In this document: in pieces, positions 17,789 to 27,090 of the stretch
How the letters are laid out: each line of letters begins with the position of its first letter
Position numbering within the stretch: the stretch's first letter is position 1
Assembly: GCA_913048385.1 (NCBI GenBank)
Contig: CAJWVZ010000001.1
Span: 62,001-126,000, forward strand
DNA: 64,000 nucleotides
Source: an uncultured Gammaproteobacteria bacterium
GTDB taxonomy: Bacteria > Pseudomonadota > Gammaproteobacteria > Pseudomonadales > Pseudohongiellaceae
Reading direction: 5' to 3'
Notes under the pieces: model-generated
What the model saw: only the letters and a program-made list of their open reading frames with translations
The model's database searches: none
Told to the model about the DNA's origin: nothing
Program-made: the position numbers and the translations under genes

Positions 17789-18109
17789 GTTTTTTTACAC
17801 CCTACCTAAATCTGACCACGTACGCTCTAAGAAGCCGCGCATTATGAATGCTCCCATGCGGATTAGTAAAGCGAGAAGGTGAATTTAGTGTCTTAAAGGG
17901 GCATAAAGCTCGACGCCCCCGACCCTAATTGTCTGCAACACGAGGGTAAATTAAAAATCCTCTTGGCACGATATCGTACAAAGTTGTTGTGGGAGGGATT
18001 CATATTGTGTAACGTTCACCAAAGGAATATCGGTTTACAATTTTAACGAAACAACTTCTTAATTATTTTTTATTTGATAGATTTTGATATCTGGGAATCG
18101 GAGGACGTA
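17789..18109. other. uvrA-ssb divergent intergenic region
   Basis: About 320 bases between the divergent uvrA and ssb starts. I see no ORF, tRNA or strong hairpin. A GGGGC/GCCCC pair around 17898-17922 could form a loose stem with a 12-base loop. A TTTACA-like -35 near 18033 has no convincing -10 partner. No clear LexA operator is present. Confidence 0.5.
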
Positions 18110-18580
18110 GTGGCTAGCAGAGGGATTAATAAAGTGATTTTGGTAGGAAATTTGGGTAACGATCCAGAGGTTCGATACATGCCGAACGGTAATGCCGTGG
18201 CAAATATCTCGATTGCTACAAGCGATTCATGGAAGGATAAGACGAGCGGCGAGCAGCAAGAGAAAACAGAATGGCATCGAGTCGTTTTCTTTAATCGCCT
18301 TGCTGAAATCGTTGAGCAATACGTTAAAAAGGGCTCGAAAATCTACGTCGAAGGGCGATTACAGACTCGGTCTTGGGAGCAAGAAGGCGTAAAAAGATAT
18401 TCTACTGAGATTGTTGCGAGCGAGATGCAGATGCTCGATGGTCGCACTGGGCCGCAGGAGATGACTGACAACGCTTTTGGCCAGAACCAAAGACCTACTG
18501 AGCCAATTCAATCGGAAGGTCAGCCAAAGGCGGCACAACCTGCAAGTTTTGATAATTTTGATGATGATATTCCTTTTTAG
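18110..18580 (+). CDS. ssb: single-stranded DNA-binding protein
   Basis: A 156-residue SSB. An OB-fold covers the first ~110 residues ([22 protein letters not shown], then the [12 protein letters not shown] and [13 protein letters not shown] strands). A flexible Gln/Pro-rich linker leads to the acidic tip DDDIPF, which recruits repair and replication partners. The open frame begins at 18074, but GTG at 18110 is preferred: GGAGGA lies five bases upstream and the protein then begins with the family's usual ASRGxNK. It binds ssDNA as a tetramer in the cytoplasm. It is the first gene of a plus-strand group that continues with an RmlD-like gene and moeA. Confidence 0.96.
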   Translation: MASRGINKVILVGNLGNDPEVRYMPNGNAVANISIATSDSWKDKTSGEQQEKTEWHRVVFFNRLAEIVEQYVKKGSKIYVEGRLQTRSWEQEGVKRYSTEIVASEMQMLDGRTGPQEMTDNAFGQNQRPTEPIQSEGQPKAAQPASFDNFDDDIPF

Positions 18581-18699
18581 GTTACAGCTCTGGCCGTGTT
18601 ACGGGATATTGGATTAGTGACCCTGCGTTGGCTGAGGCATAAAAATTTCTGAATAAAAATAAGTAGACTTTAGATGTATATCGTAAAGCGCAGTGCGCA

Positions 18700-19620
18700 G
18701 TGAAGTTATTTATTGTCGGTGGGAAGAGCCCTACAGGAAAGGCTCTGATCGAGAGTCTGCGTAGGAATAAGATACGGTTCGTTTCGCCTCCAGAAAAATT
18801 CTTTGATTTGGACAATACCCTAGGGATAGCTAAAGTTATCTCTGACTATGCTCCTTCGCAGTTGATAAATCTTACTGATTTTATATCTGGCAATCATAGC
18901 GCCTTAAAAAAGTCAGAATCTGCTGAAGTCCGTTGTCGACAAATAAATGCGCAGTTGCCTGCAGTGCTTAGTGAGATAAGCAATCACCTAAATATTCCAA
19001 TTCTTCAGCTTTCTAATCCTTATGTCTTCGATGGTGAAAAAAAACTTAGTTACAATGAAAATGATGAGCTAAATCCAAAGGGAGTCTACGGCCGGTGTAC
19101 TTTAGCCGGAGAAGAGTCTGTCCGTGCTCACTCGAAGCATATAATAATCAGATCAGGATGGTTGTTCGGACAACATAAACGCGGACTCATTAAATCTTGG
19201 ATTCGTTCTTTAAAGCGTTATCACGGTGAGTTGCCTGTCAACCGGAGAAGGTTTAGTCCGACCAGCACAAAAAATCTCGCGGCTGCGATCTTGGCTGTTA
19301 TACGTCAAGTAAGCTGTGATGCTGAGGTTTGGGGAACCTATCATTACGCTGGGCTTGAAACAAAACGCGAGATCGAGTTTGCTCGACAGACTTTTGATTA
19401 TGCTGTTAGTCACGATGAAGATTTGTATGACATCATGAACAATATAAAAATTGTTGAGCATCAAATAAGTGAGCCTGAGATATTAAACGCAACTTTATCG
19501 AGTAAAAAGATTTTTGATACCTTCGGAATAAAGCCGAAATCTTGGCACGCTGATTTAAAAGAAACAATTCTTTCGCTGTATGTAAAAAGGGCAGGTCCAA
19601 AGTTACATAACAGGATATAG
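18700..19620 (+). CDS. RmlD-like NAD(P)-binding protein with altered active site
   Basis: A 306-residue protein with the fold pattern of dTDP-4-dehydrorhamnose reductase: N-terminal FIVGGKSPTGKAL nucleotide-binding loop, NPYVFDG, YGRCTLAGE, and IIIRSGWLFG. The catalytic set is altered. Where RmlD has YxxxK, this protein has Tyr130 but Thr134 in place of Lys, and the Thr of the usual STDYVFDG is replaced by Asn106. Classical reduction of a dTDP-sugar therefore seems unlikely; it may be a regulatory or binding paralogue. No rmlA/B/C genes are nearby. Start is a GTG with a weak ribosome binding site. It ends seven bases before moeA, so the pair is probably cotranscribed. Confidence 0.7.
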   Translation: MKLFIVGGKSPTGKALIESLRRNKIRFVSPPEKFFDLDNTLGIAKVISDYAPSQLINLTDFISGNHSALKKSESAEVRCRQINAQLPAVLSEISNHLNIPILQLSNPYVFDGEKKLSYNENDELNPKGVYGRCTLAGEESVRAHSKHIIIRSGWLFGQHKRGLIKSWIRSLKRYHGELPVNRRRFSPTSTKNLAAAILAVIRQVSCDAEVWGTYHYAGLETKREIEFARQTFDYAVSHDEDLYDIMNNIKIVEHQISEPEILNATLSSKKIFDTFGIKPKSWHADLKETILSLYVKRAGPKLHNRI

Positions 19621-19627
19621 GTCGAAC

Positions 19628-20899
19628 GTGACTCCAAAAGAACAAAACAATGCAATCAACTCAAATCAAGAATTGACCCCGTTAGAGTCGGCTCTACCGA
19701 CAATATTAGATTCTTTACATGTCGTACCCGGGTCTGACGTGCTCCCTGTGAGCTCAGCTCTTGGAAGGGTCACCACAAAAGATCTTTTAGCGCCCATTTC
19801 TGTGCCTCCGTTTGATAATAGCGCAATGGATGGGTATGCAGTTTGTGCTGCAGATTTAACGGGTTCAAGCACGCTTTTACCCGTTAAAGATCGGATACCT
19901 GCAGGTGGGATAGGACAAAAGTTATCACGAGGCGAGAGCGCAAGAATCTTTACGGGAGCCCCAATGCCTATGGGATCAGATGCCGTCGTGATGCAGGAAA
20001 ATTGTGAGTTTGTAAAGCCCGGAGAAAGTTTAATCCGTATTTTACAGTCAGTAAAAGCTGGGGAAAATGTGCGCAAAGTAGGGAATGACATTTGCAGAGG
20101 GTCTTGTTTGTTTCGGGCAGGACATCGCATAAAGTCGACTGATATCGGAGTCCTCGCATCACTGGGTATAGAAAATATTGAGGTAAAGCGTAAATTAAAT
20201 GTTTCGCTGCTCACGACAGGAAATGAGCTTCAACCTCCGGGAGATAGCCTGGCTACTGGAAAAATTTATGACACTAACATGGCAATGCTTAGTTCTATGT
20301 TGAGTGAATTAGGTTGTTCAGTAACTGCACATCACGCTGTCGCGGATACATTTGGTGAGACTTTAGCAGTTTTTGAAGAGGCCGCTGCTGAGTCTGATTG
20401 CGTTATCAGCACCGGAGGTGTTTCTGTTGGTGAGGAAGATCATGTGAGGGACGTCGTGAATTCTTTAGGTGCGATAGATCTTTGGAAATTGGCTCTAAAG
20501 CCGGGCAAGCCATTTGCGTTTGGAAGAATAGGAGGTGACGATTTTCTACCGAAAATTTTCTTTGGCTTGCCAGGGAATCCAGTATCAGCATTCGTTACCT
20601 TTGGATTAATTGTGCGTCCAAGTTTATTCGTTATGATGGGTTGTAAACCTAAGGCACCAGTTAGCTTTAAGGTGGCCGCAGATTTTGAACGGATTGATGT
20701 TTTAGGGCGTGAGGAGTATCTCCGCGCCCGACTTGACTCAAGCTCGAAGGGTGCAATCGCACGTCCACTGAAGAATCAAAGTTCTGGAGTCGCGGTTTCT
20801 TTGTCCGAGGCAGATGGTTTTATTGTGGTGCCATCACTCACAAAGGTTAATTATGGCGACTACTTAAGCTTTATTCCAATGAGTGAATTTCTCTACTGA
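19628..20899 (+). CDS. moeA: molybdopterin molybdenumtransferase MoeA
   Basis: A 423-residue MoeA, which inserts molybdate into adenylylated molybdopterin to make the molybdenum cofactor. Visible motifs are PPFDNSAMDGYA in the N-terminal part, DAVVMQENCE, STGGVSVGEEDHVRDV in the MoCF-binding domain, FFGLPGNPVSAF, and a C-terminal beta domain. Start is GTG at 19628 with AGGATATAGG upstream. The molybdenum hydroxylase at 10701-14718 is an obvious local client, although moeA is in a different transcription unit and the other cofactor genes are not in the window. Confidence 0.95.
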   Translation: MTPKEQNNAINSNQELTPLESALPTILDSLHVVPGSDVLPVSSALGRVTTKDLLAPISVPPFDNSAMDGYAVCAADLTGSSTLLPVKDRIPAGGIGQKLSRGESARIFTGAPMPMGSDAVVMQENCEFVKPGESLIRILQSVKAGENVRKVGNDICRGSCLFRAGHRIKSTDIGVLASLGIENIEVKRKLNVSLLTTGNELQPPGDSLATGKIYDTNMAMLSSMLSELGCSVTAHHAVADTFGETLAVFEEAAAESDCVISTGGVSVGEEDHVRDVVNSLGAIDLWKLALKPGKPFAFGRIGGDDFLPKIFFGLPGNPVSAFVTFGLIVRPSLFVMMGCKPKAPVSFKVAADFERIDVLGREEYLRARLDSSSKGAIARPLKNQSSGVAVSLSEADGFIVVPSLTKVNYGDYLSFIPMSEFLY

Positions 20900-20920
20900 A
20901 CAATTTGACACATTGCGCTT

Positions 20921-21658
20921 ATGCTTTTTTTTAAACTTTTAAAAACAGTATCCAAGATCAGTTTTGTTCTGGTTTTATTATCCTGTCAGTCAGCCAAGAC
21001 ATCCTTGCCTGAGCAACGAGACCGTGAGGAAGTAATTAACATTCGGATGCTGTCTGAATCTGAGGTTATCGATAATACGGTTCAAAGTAATGCGGACATG
21101 TCTTTACCAGACCTTTTGTACGCTGGATTACAGGCGCTCGATGCCGATCGACTTTTAACCCCAAGCAATGTTAGCGCGCATCATTTTTTTAGTCGGGCGC
21201 TTGCAAAGGACCCGTTGAGTGAAATTGCGCAACAGGGGTTTAGGGATATTGTAAAGCGATATCTTCAGCTGGCTCGGGAGGCGATGCGGAGAGGGTTTTT
21301 TGAAGAGGCAAGACAACTTTTAGCACGAGCTCAAAGTGTGGATCCTGATGAAAATGAAATTGCCTTGGTTAAAGAGGAACTTGAAGCTGAAATTGTATCC
21401 GGTGATGTTTTTTATCAGTTAAACAACGCTGCCGTTTCGGATCACTCGGTTACAACAAAGCTGTTGCTTGAGGATATTGCAAGAAAAGCTCGGGAGCTGG
21501 ACGCGTTTTTTCTTATTACTGCCCCGAGTGATGATCAAGCTCGATGGATGTTTTCTGTGATGCGCGAGGCAGTGCAAGGATATCGATTGCGGGGGAATAT
21601 AGAGCTATCAGGTAGAGTGGCGGTTCGCTTGCGGCTACCGGAGCGTGGTTCTGACTAG
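20921..21658 (+). CDS. predicted lipoprotein with TPR-like helices
   Basis: A 245-residue protein that begins with a short signal peptide and a lipobox ending VLLSC, so it is probably lipid-anchored at the cell envelope. The middle (HFFSRALAKDPLSEIAQQGF, then LAREAMRRGFFEEARQLLARAQSVDPDENE) has the spacing of tetratricopeptide-type helical pairs. The C-terminus ends in a short beta-like VAVRLRLPE. I do not recognise a specific family function. It precedes the DUF2333 gene on the same strand by about 60 bases and may act with it. The Shine-Dalgarno before the ATG is poor. Confidence 0.65.
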   Translation: MLFFKLLKTVSKISFVLVLLSCQSAKTSLPEQRDREEVINIRMLSESEVIDNTVQSNADMSLPDLLYAGLQALDADRLLTPSNVSAHHFFSRALAKDPLSEIAQQGFRDIVKRYLQLAREAMRRGFFEEARQLLARAQSVDPDENEIALVKEELEAEIVSGDVFYQLNNAAVSDHSVTTKLLLEDIARKARELDAFFLITAPSDDQARWMFSVMREAVQGYRLRGNIELSGRVAVRLRLPERGSD

Positions 21659-21718
21659 GCCTCTATTTGACGTTCAATGTTATCTTGATCTTCTGGTGAG
21701 ATAACCACTGTTAAAACT

Positions 21719-22747
21719 ATGAGTAAAACGTTTTTTTGGATGACCAATATGTGGAATAAGATAAAGGGAAGATTGTCTCGTGGTTTTGGACGAACGGCAG
21801 CTAGTCTGCTCTTTTTGATTATAGTGTTGATTTTCTTCAGCTTGTACTGGAGCAATGAGCCAACGCAGTTCTCCCCATCAGAATTAACAATAGGTAGTGA
21901 GAATGAAGGTCAAGACATCGATTTCATAGGAGCAACCAGTATTGCTACGTTGATAAACGTAGCAGAAACCCTCTTAAATAAACCTGGAGGGTTCCTAAGT
22001 AACGATATCATGCCGCCGGGAATCTATCTGGATAATATTCCAAACTGGGAGTTTGGAGTGCTAGTGCAAGTTAGAGATTTTTCCCGAGCTTTTCGTGAGG
22101 GTTTTAGTCGTTCCCAATCCCAATCAACCGAAGACATCGACTTGATAGTCGCTGAGCCTTTGTTCAATTTTACTACTGACAGTTGGATATTCCCGGCGAG
22201 CGAGAGCGAGTATAGGCAAGCAATTTCGAGTCTGAAATCTTATCAAGGCCGGCTAGCTGATCCTGACAACACTGAAGCGCAATTCTATGCGCGCGCTGAT
22301 AACCTAGTCAGCTGGTTTTCAAATGTTGAGTCTCGTCTCGGCAGTCTCTCTCAGCGTCTCAGTGCAAGTGTTGTTCAAGAAAGAGAGGATTTAGCTGGCG
22401 TGCCTCGGGAAGGCTCACAAAAAGAACAAGAAGTTTTGGTAAAAACTGCTTGGCTTCAAATTGATGATGTTTTTTTTGAGGCCCGAGGAGCGACTTGGGC
22501 ATTATTGCATTTTCTTCAAGCTATACAGGCTGATTTTTCGGATGTGATAGACGATAAGAACGCAGGCCCTAGCGTACGTCAGATAATCCGTGAGTTAGAG
22601 TCAAGCCAAGAGGCTCTTGTTTTTCCTATTGTGTTAAATGGGGGTGGGTACGGTTTGTTTGCTAACCACTCACTGACGATTGCTAACTACATATCTCGCG
22701 CTAATGCAGCGATTATTGAACTTAGAAATCTTTTAAGTCAGGGCTAG
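21719..22747 (+). CDS. DUF2333 family membrane-anchored protein
   Basis: A 342-residue protein with one N-terminal transmembrane helix after about 25 residues (SLLFLIIVLIFFSLYW) and a large predicted periplasmic part. The conserved run LLNKPGGFLSNDIMPPGIYLDNIPNWEFG, followed by SRSQSQSTEDIDL, is typical of the DUF2333 family found in gammaproteobacteria. Function is unknown. Three candidate starts (21719 and two nearby internal ATGs) would all keep the membrane helix. Its stop codon lies inside the first unit of an 11-bp tandem repeat. Confidence 0.8.
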   Translation: MSKTFFWMTNMWNKIKGRLSRGFGRTAASLLFLIIVLIFFSLYWSNEPTQFSPSELTIGSENEGQDIDFIGATSIATLINVAETLLNKPGGFLSNDIMPPGIYLDNIPNWEFGVLVQVRDFSRAFREGFSRSQSQSTEDIDLIVAEPLFNFTTDSWIFPASESEYRQAISSLKSYQGRLADPDNTEAQFYARADNLVSWFSNVESRLGSLSQRLSASVVQEREDLAGVPREGSQKEQEVLVKTAWLQIDDVFFEARGATWALLHFLQAIQADFSDVIDDKNAGPSVRQIIRELESSQEALVFPIVLNGGGYGLFANHSLTIANYISRANAAIIELRNLLSQG

Positions 22748-22781
22748 TTCAGGGCTAGTTCAGGGTTAGTTCAGTGTTAGG
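22738..22781. repeat. 11-bp tandem repeat, four units
   Basis: Four head-to-tail copies of an 11-base unit: TCAGGGCTAGT twice (22738-22748 and 22749-22759), then TCAGGGTTAGT and a diverged TCAGTGTTAGG. The stop codon of the DUF2333 gene is in the first unit. The array fills the space between two convergent genes. The unit is not a multiple of three and each copy carries a TAG, so stops occur in all three frames. Confidence 0.85.
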
Positions 22782-22784
22782 TTC

Positions 22785-23795
22785 TTATAGTTTTACGATC
22801 ATTTTTCCAAAATTTTGGCCGGCAAAGAGCCCAAGAAAAGCCTCAACGGCATTATCGATTCCAACTGTTACAGTCTCATGACTCTTTATCTGGCCGTCCT
22901 GTATCCAAGGAATCATCTCGCTCAAGAATTGTTCTTTCATGTTTGCGTGGTCTGAAACAATAAATCCCGTAATTCGTATTTTCTTTCCAACGATTAACAT
23001 AAGGTTATTGGGGCCGGCTTCTGGTATGGAATTATTATAACTCGCGATCATCCCGCACGCTGCAATGCGGCCAAATGGGTTCATACAGTCTATGGCAGCC
23101 TGCAAGTGTTCTCCGCCGACGTTTTCGAAATAGATATCAATGCCTTCAGGTGATGAAGCCCTGAGCGCTTTTGTAAGGTTTCCGCATCTTTTGTAATTGA
23201 TTACCTCATCGACGCCACATTCCTCTCTGAGCCATGAGGCTTTCTCATCGCTCCCGCAACTGCCAATTACTTTACAACCTTTTAATTTAGCTAGTTGGCA
23301 TACAGTCGCGCCCACCGCACCCGATGCTGCCGATACAAAAACAGTCTCTCCCGGACGAGGATCGCAAAATTTAAATAGACCGACGTATGCGGTGAGTCCG
23401 GGCATGCCTAATGTGCCGAGGTATAACGATAAATTATCATTATCGAATGGATTAATTCTCGTTAATTCTTTACCCGTGCCTTTAAAGTAATCTTGCCAGG
23501 CTCTCTGATTGAGCACGATATCGCCAGGAGAGAAATTTGGGTCTAAGGACTCTATTACTTCGCCAATAGCGCCACCATACATTACCTCGTTAAGCGGATA
23601 GGCTTGGGCGTAAACGGCATCCTCGCGCATTCGGCCACGCATATAGGGATCAACTGACATAAAAATATTTTTTACTAATACTTCTTGATCGATTATCTCA
23701 CTAAGTTGAACTCTTTTTATTTTGAAGTTCTCAGCCGTCGGCAAACCCAACGGCCGAGTTATTAGGTGTATTTGACTGGCTGTATAGGTATTCAT
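22785..23795 (-). CDS. NADP-dependent oxidoreductase, CurA/PTGR-like (MDR family)
   Basis: A 336-residue zinc-free medium-chain reductase of the curcumin reductase/prostaglandin reductase type. Family marks are SVDPYMRGRM, an LGMPGLTAY segment, the VSAASGAVGATVCQLAKLKG nucleotide-binding region, and the C-terminal GQNFGKMIVKL. It likely uses NADPH to reduce the C=C bond of alpha,beta-unsaturated carbonyl compounds. AGGGG lies seven bases before the ATG. It follows the TRAP transporter genes on the same strand after 32 bases, so it may act on the imported compound. Confidence 0.87.
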   Translation of the reverse strand: MNTYTASQIHLITRPLGLPTAENFKIKRVQLSEIIDQEVLVKNIFMSVDPYMRGRMREDAVYAQAYPLNEVMYGGAIGEVIESLDPNFSPGDIVLNQRAWQDYFKGTGKELTRINPFDNDNLSLYLGTLGMPGLTAYVGLFKFCDPRPGETVFVSAASGAVGATVCQLAKLKGCKVIGSCGSDEKASWLREECGVDEVINYKRCGNLTKALRASSPEGIDIYFENVGGEHLQAAIDCMNPFGRIAACGMIASYNNSIPEAGPNNLMLIVGKKIRITGFIVSDHANMKEQFLSEMIPWIQDGQIKSHETVTVGIDNAVEAFLGLFAGQNFGKMIVKL

Positions 23796-23827
23796 GATTA
23801 ATCCCCTGTTTGTGACGATTTCGGATT

Positions 23828-25843
23828 TTATGCTATTGTTTTTGCAAATTTTTTATTTTCGATTGTTTGCCATATGACTACAATTGAAAGAAGTGCGGCA
23901 CCTACTACGTGATAGATAATCGCAAAAGGTGACCAAATCATTAGTATTGCGCTGACGGCTAAAAGACCTGCGGTAAAGACATTGAGTTTTGTCTCAAGAT
24001 GCCACTGAAGCAAACCGGCGAGTGCATAGAGGGCTAGGCATGACCAAAAGAAGACTTCAATTCGCTCTGGCCAGGAGCCTGAAATTAATGGTGAGTAAGC
24101 GAAAAGGACTGGTACAAGGTAAAGGCCTTTAGCAACCTTCCAAGAAGTTAATCCGGTTGCCATTGGAGGCGTCTTTGCAATCCCTGCGGCCGCAAAAGAC
24201 GCCAGGCAGACTGGCGGTGTTACATTGCTGTCCTGAGAGAGCCAAAAAATAACAAGATGGGAGCTTAGCAGCATGCCAGTAAGGAGTTCGGGTGGCAGCA
24301 TCTCTTGGCGGATAATCTGTTTCATTTCGAGCGGCATTTCTCTTATTGCGACCAAGGGATCACCGCCAAATAAATTTATTGTTGCTGCTACATTACTAGG
24401 TAAATTTCCTAACTCGAGTGCCGACACGAGCTGGGCTTGTGAAATTAGATCAAAGATCAGGGGTGCCGAAAGTGTGGCGAGAACGATATAGGATGCGGTT
24501 ACCGGTAAACCCATGCCAAGAACTAGTGAAGCAAGCGCAACAAGAACAAGCGTAACCAGCAAACTGCCCTGAGCCCATTCAACGATCATTAATGAGAAGG
24601 CGTTACCAATACCCGTGGTGGTAACAACATTAATAATAATGCCGACTGCTACGAGAAGAAGTGCTGTAGAAACCATACTTCTGACCCCGTCGACCACGGC
24701 CTCAAAAATATCGCTGAGGCGCATAGGAGTTTTTGATATCCAGGATGAAGCGATTACACTAATAATTGCAAATGCGGCTGCAGTCGTGGGGGTGCGACCT
24801 GAAACCAAGAAAAAAATCAACACACCCATCGGAATAGTGAAGTGCCAGCCTTCTTTGAGCACATCTCGAATCCTTTCGGCGTCCTCTGCTTGGACGGTGC
24901 TGAGCCTTAATCTTTTTGCTTCAATTCTCACAAAGTACGACACAGTCAAAAAATATAAGGTCGCAGGAAGTGCAGAAGCACTAATAATTGTCAGGTAAGG
25001 AATTTGGGTATAACTCGCTAAAACGAATGCCCCAGCGCCCATCACCGGCGGCATGAGAGCACCGCCGGTAGATGCGGCAGCAACAACACCGGCCGAAAAC
25101 TGGCTGGGGAAACCTGACTTTTGCATCATCGGTATCGTAATAACGCCGGTGGACACTGTATTAGCTACAGCTGATCCAGATACGGACCCCATCAAACCAG
25201 AACCGACTACCGCTACTAGGCCGGCTCCGCCTACGTAACGACCTGCCAGGCAGCCTGATAGCCTTACGATAAAATCTCCAGCGCCTGATCTGAGAAGAAA
25301 AGCTCCGAAGATTATAAACATGAACACAAAGGTTGACGAAATCTGTGCCGTTAGACCAAACATTCCCTCTCCAGTAAAAAAACTGCGATAGAGTACAGTC
25401 TCAAGGCTGAGTCCGGGAAAAGAAAAAATACCACCAATATACCTTCCTAAAAAAAGGATGTAAGAAAGACTCGTCAAAATTAAGACGGGCATAAACCAGC
25501 CCGTGGTGCGTCGGGTAAATTCAATAGCGAGAGCTATTGCTATAATCGAAAAGATATAATCGCTGATCACATATTCTGTCTCTCGCACATATAATGCGTT
25601 TTCAAAGAGTACCAAATATAAACTTGTACCAATCGCTAATGATGCGAGGAAGATATTGATCCAATAAGAGACGTTTCTGCGTCCAATGTGCACACCTTCA
25701 TTTGCCATGAAAGCGCATATTGCAACGAAGCCCCCGAAATGAATTGCAGAGAGCCTCAGTTCCGAGATACTTGAGAAGACGTTGCAGTAAATATGAAAGA
25801 GCGCAAATAAAAAAGCCGCCCATTTAAGGATTGGAGAGGTCAT
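23828..25843 (-). CDS. TRAP transporter permease, fused small and large subunits (TAXI type)
   Basis: A 671-residue, highly hydrophobic protein with many membrane helices. The N-terminal four-helix part corresponds to the small DctQ-like subunit. The rest corresponds to DctM, including the conserved VVGSGLMGSVSGSAVANTVSTG and GGALMPPVMGAGAFV motifs. Fusion of the two is normal for TAXI-type TRAP systems. It is a secondary transporter driven by an ion gradient that imports organic acids or similar solutes bound by the adjacent TAXI protein. Its start lies five bases after that gene's stop, so the two are one unit. Substrate cannot be told from sequence. Confidence 0.92.
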   Translation of the reverse strand: MTSPILKWAAFLFALFHIYCNVFSSISELRLSAIHFGGFVAICAFMANEGVHIGRRNVSYWINIFLASLAIGTSLYLVLFENALYVRETEYVISDYIFSIIAIALAIEFTRRTTGWFMPVLILTSLSYILFLGRYIGGIFSFPGLSLETVLYRSFFTGEGMFGLTAQISSTFVFMFIIFGAFLLRSGAGDFIVRLSGCLAGRYVGGAGLVAVVGSGLMGSVSGSAVANTVSTGVITIPMMQKSGFPSQFSAGVVAAASTGGALMPPVMGAGAFVLASYTQIPYLTIISASALPATLYFLTVSYFVRIEAKRLRLSTVQAEDAERIRDVLKEGWHFTIPMGVLIFFLVSGRTPTTAAAFAIISVIASSWISKTPMRLSDIFEAVVDGVRSMVSTALLLVAVGIIINVVTTTGIGNAFSLMIVEWAQGSLLVTLVLVALASLVLGMGLPVTASYIVLATLSAPLIFDLISQAQLVSALELGNLPSNVAATINLFGGDPLVAIREMPLEMKQIIRQEMLPPELLTGMLLSSHLVIFWLSQDSNVTPPVCLASFAAAGIAKTPPMATGLTSWKVAKGLYLVPVLFAYSPLISGSWPERIEVFFWSCLALYALAGLLQWHLETKLNVFTAGLLAVSAILMIWSPFAIIYHVVGAALLSIVVIWQTIENKKFAKTIA

Positions 25844-25848
25844 GACGC

Positions 25849-26883
25849 CTACTCGATAGTTGAATCAGTGATAGCGATAGATGTGTCTTGGTATATTAGT
25901 CTCGGTGGTACTTCAAGTCCAACCTCCCGATAATAACGGAGTGCGCCGTTATGGAGAGGCGCACCGAGGCCCTCAAACGCAATTTCTAAATTCATGTCTT
26001 TAGTTGCGCCATGGATTTGTTGTAACGTCGAGAGGTTCTCCCAAATAACTTTTGTTACCGCATACACAACGTCATCAGAGATATCGGCTCTGGTAACCAA
26101 CACGTTTGGCGCGGCTATAGTCCTGATGTGTTTCTCTTGATTTGGATAAGTTCCCGGAGGAAAATCATACCAATCATACAATGGGTATTTGTTATTAAGC
26201 TTATCTAAGGTTGCTTGTGTCCACTCTAAGATAGTGACTCGGTTACCCAGAAGGGCGTAGGCTTGGGTAATCGAACTATTTGGAGCTCCCGCAGGAATGT
26301 TCATTCCGACGATGTTCCCATCTTGGATGGCGCTTGTTGTCGGACCGTATCCCATGTACGCTAAATTAAACTTTGCTTCATAATCGATTCCGAGCGTTTC
26401 AAGAATGAATCTACCGGTTTGTTCTGCACCAGAGTTGCGGGCACCAAGCACGAATCGTTGGCCGGAGAGGCTGTCGAGATCCATAATCTTTCCAGTCTCG
26501 GCAAGCTCACTCAATAAAACAAAGTGTTGGACGTTTTTCCACATTGCTGCGACGCTGCGCATGTGGGTTTGAGGTTTACTTACTGGACCTTCTCCAGCCC
26601 ATGCCCAAGCTCCAAAAGGACCTTGTAAAAGAGCAAATTGAGCTTGATTGTCTCTGAGTAGTTTCACGTTCTCAAAAGAGCCAGCTGAGCTTATAGCAGT
26701 TAGAGAAATCCCTTCCGTTCCAGAAAGCTCAGCGTGCGCGATTGTTGCAAGTGCTACTCCTACCGGGTAGTAAGTCCCGCCGGTTGTGGCAGTCGTTAGT
26801 ATGTAGGGTCTATTTTGAGAAAGCTGGTCGCTGCAAGAACTTAACACTAGAAAAAACAGGAAACCCAAAACTGTATTTTTCAT
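25849..26883 (-). CDS. TAXI-family TRAP transporter solute-binding lipoprotein
   Basis: A 344-residue periplasmic binding protein. A signal peptide with lipobox VLSSC anchors it to the membrane. TATTGGTYYPVG just after the leader is the hallmark TAXI-family glycine-rich start of the ligand-binding domain, and ALLQGPFGAW and GARNSGAEQTGR contribute to the pocket. It captures the solute and hands it to the fused permease encoded directly downstream. A hairpin-forming AGCTCT/AGAGCT pair is visible just upstream of the gene in the untranslated leader. Confidence 0.9.
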   Translation of the reverse strand: MKNTVLGFLFFLVLSSCSDQLSQNRPYILTTATTGGTYYPVGVALATIAHAELSGTEGISLTAISSAGSFENVKLLRDNQAQFALLQGPFGAWAWAGEGPVSKPQTHMRSVAAMWKNVQHFVLLSELAETGKIMDLDSLSGQRFVLGARNSGAEQTGRFILETLGIDYEAKFNLAYMGYGPTTSAIQDGNIVGMNIPAGAPNSSITQAYALLGNRVTILEWTQATLDKLNNKYPLYDWYDFPPGTYPNQEKHIRTIAAPNVLVTRADISDDVVYAVTKVIWENLSTLQQIHGATKDMNLEIAFEGLGAPLHNGALRYYREVGLEVPPRLIYQDTSIAITDSTIE

Positions 26884-27090
26884 AAAATCTCCAATAGGTC
26901 TGAGCTCTCGTAAAGAGCTTAAATCGGATTTCCAATGAGTGAAGCCATTTTAGTAAGTTTAACGCTTTGGCCTTTGCATCGAATAAGGTCTGATGAAAAC
27001 ACAAGCTTAAGAAAAGCACAATCGGACGGAATCAAGCTTAACAACAGTTATTTTTTGAGCTGCACTAAGTAAGGGTTTGCCTTTTATTGA

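Noticed and set aside
19666-20214. 182-codon minus-strand open frame
   Set aside because: Antisense to moeA, whose motifs are unmistakable; the shadow frame has no family resemblance.
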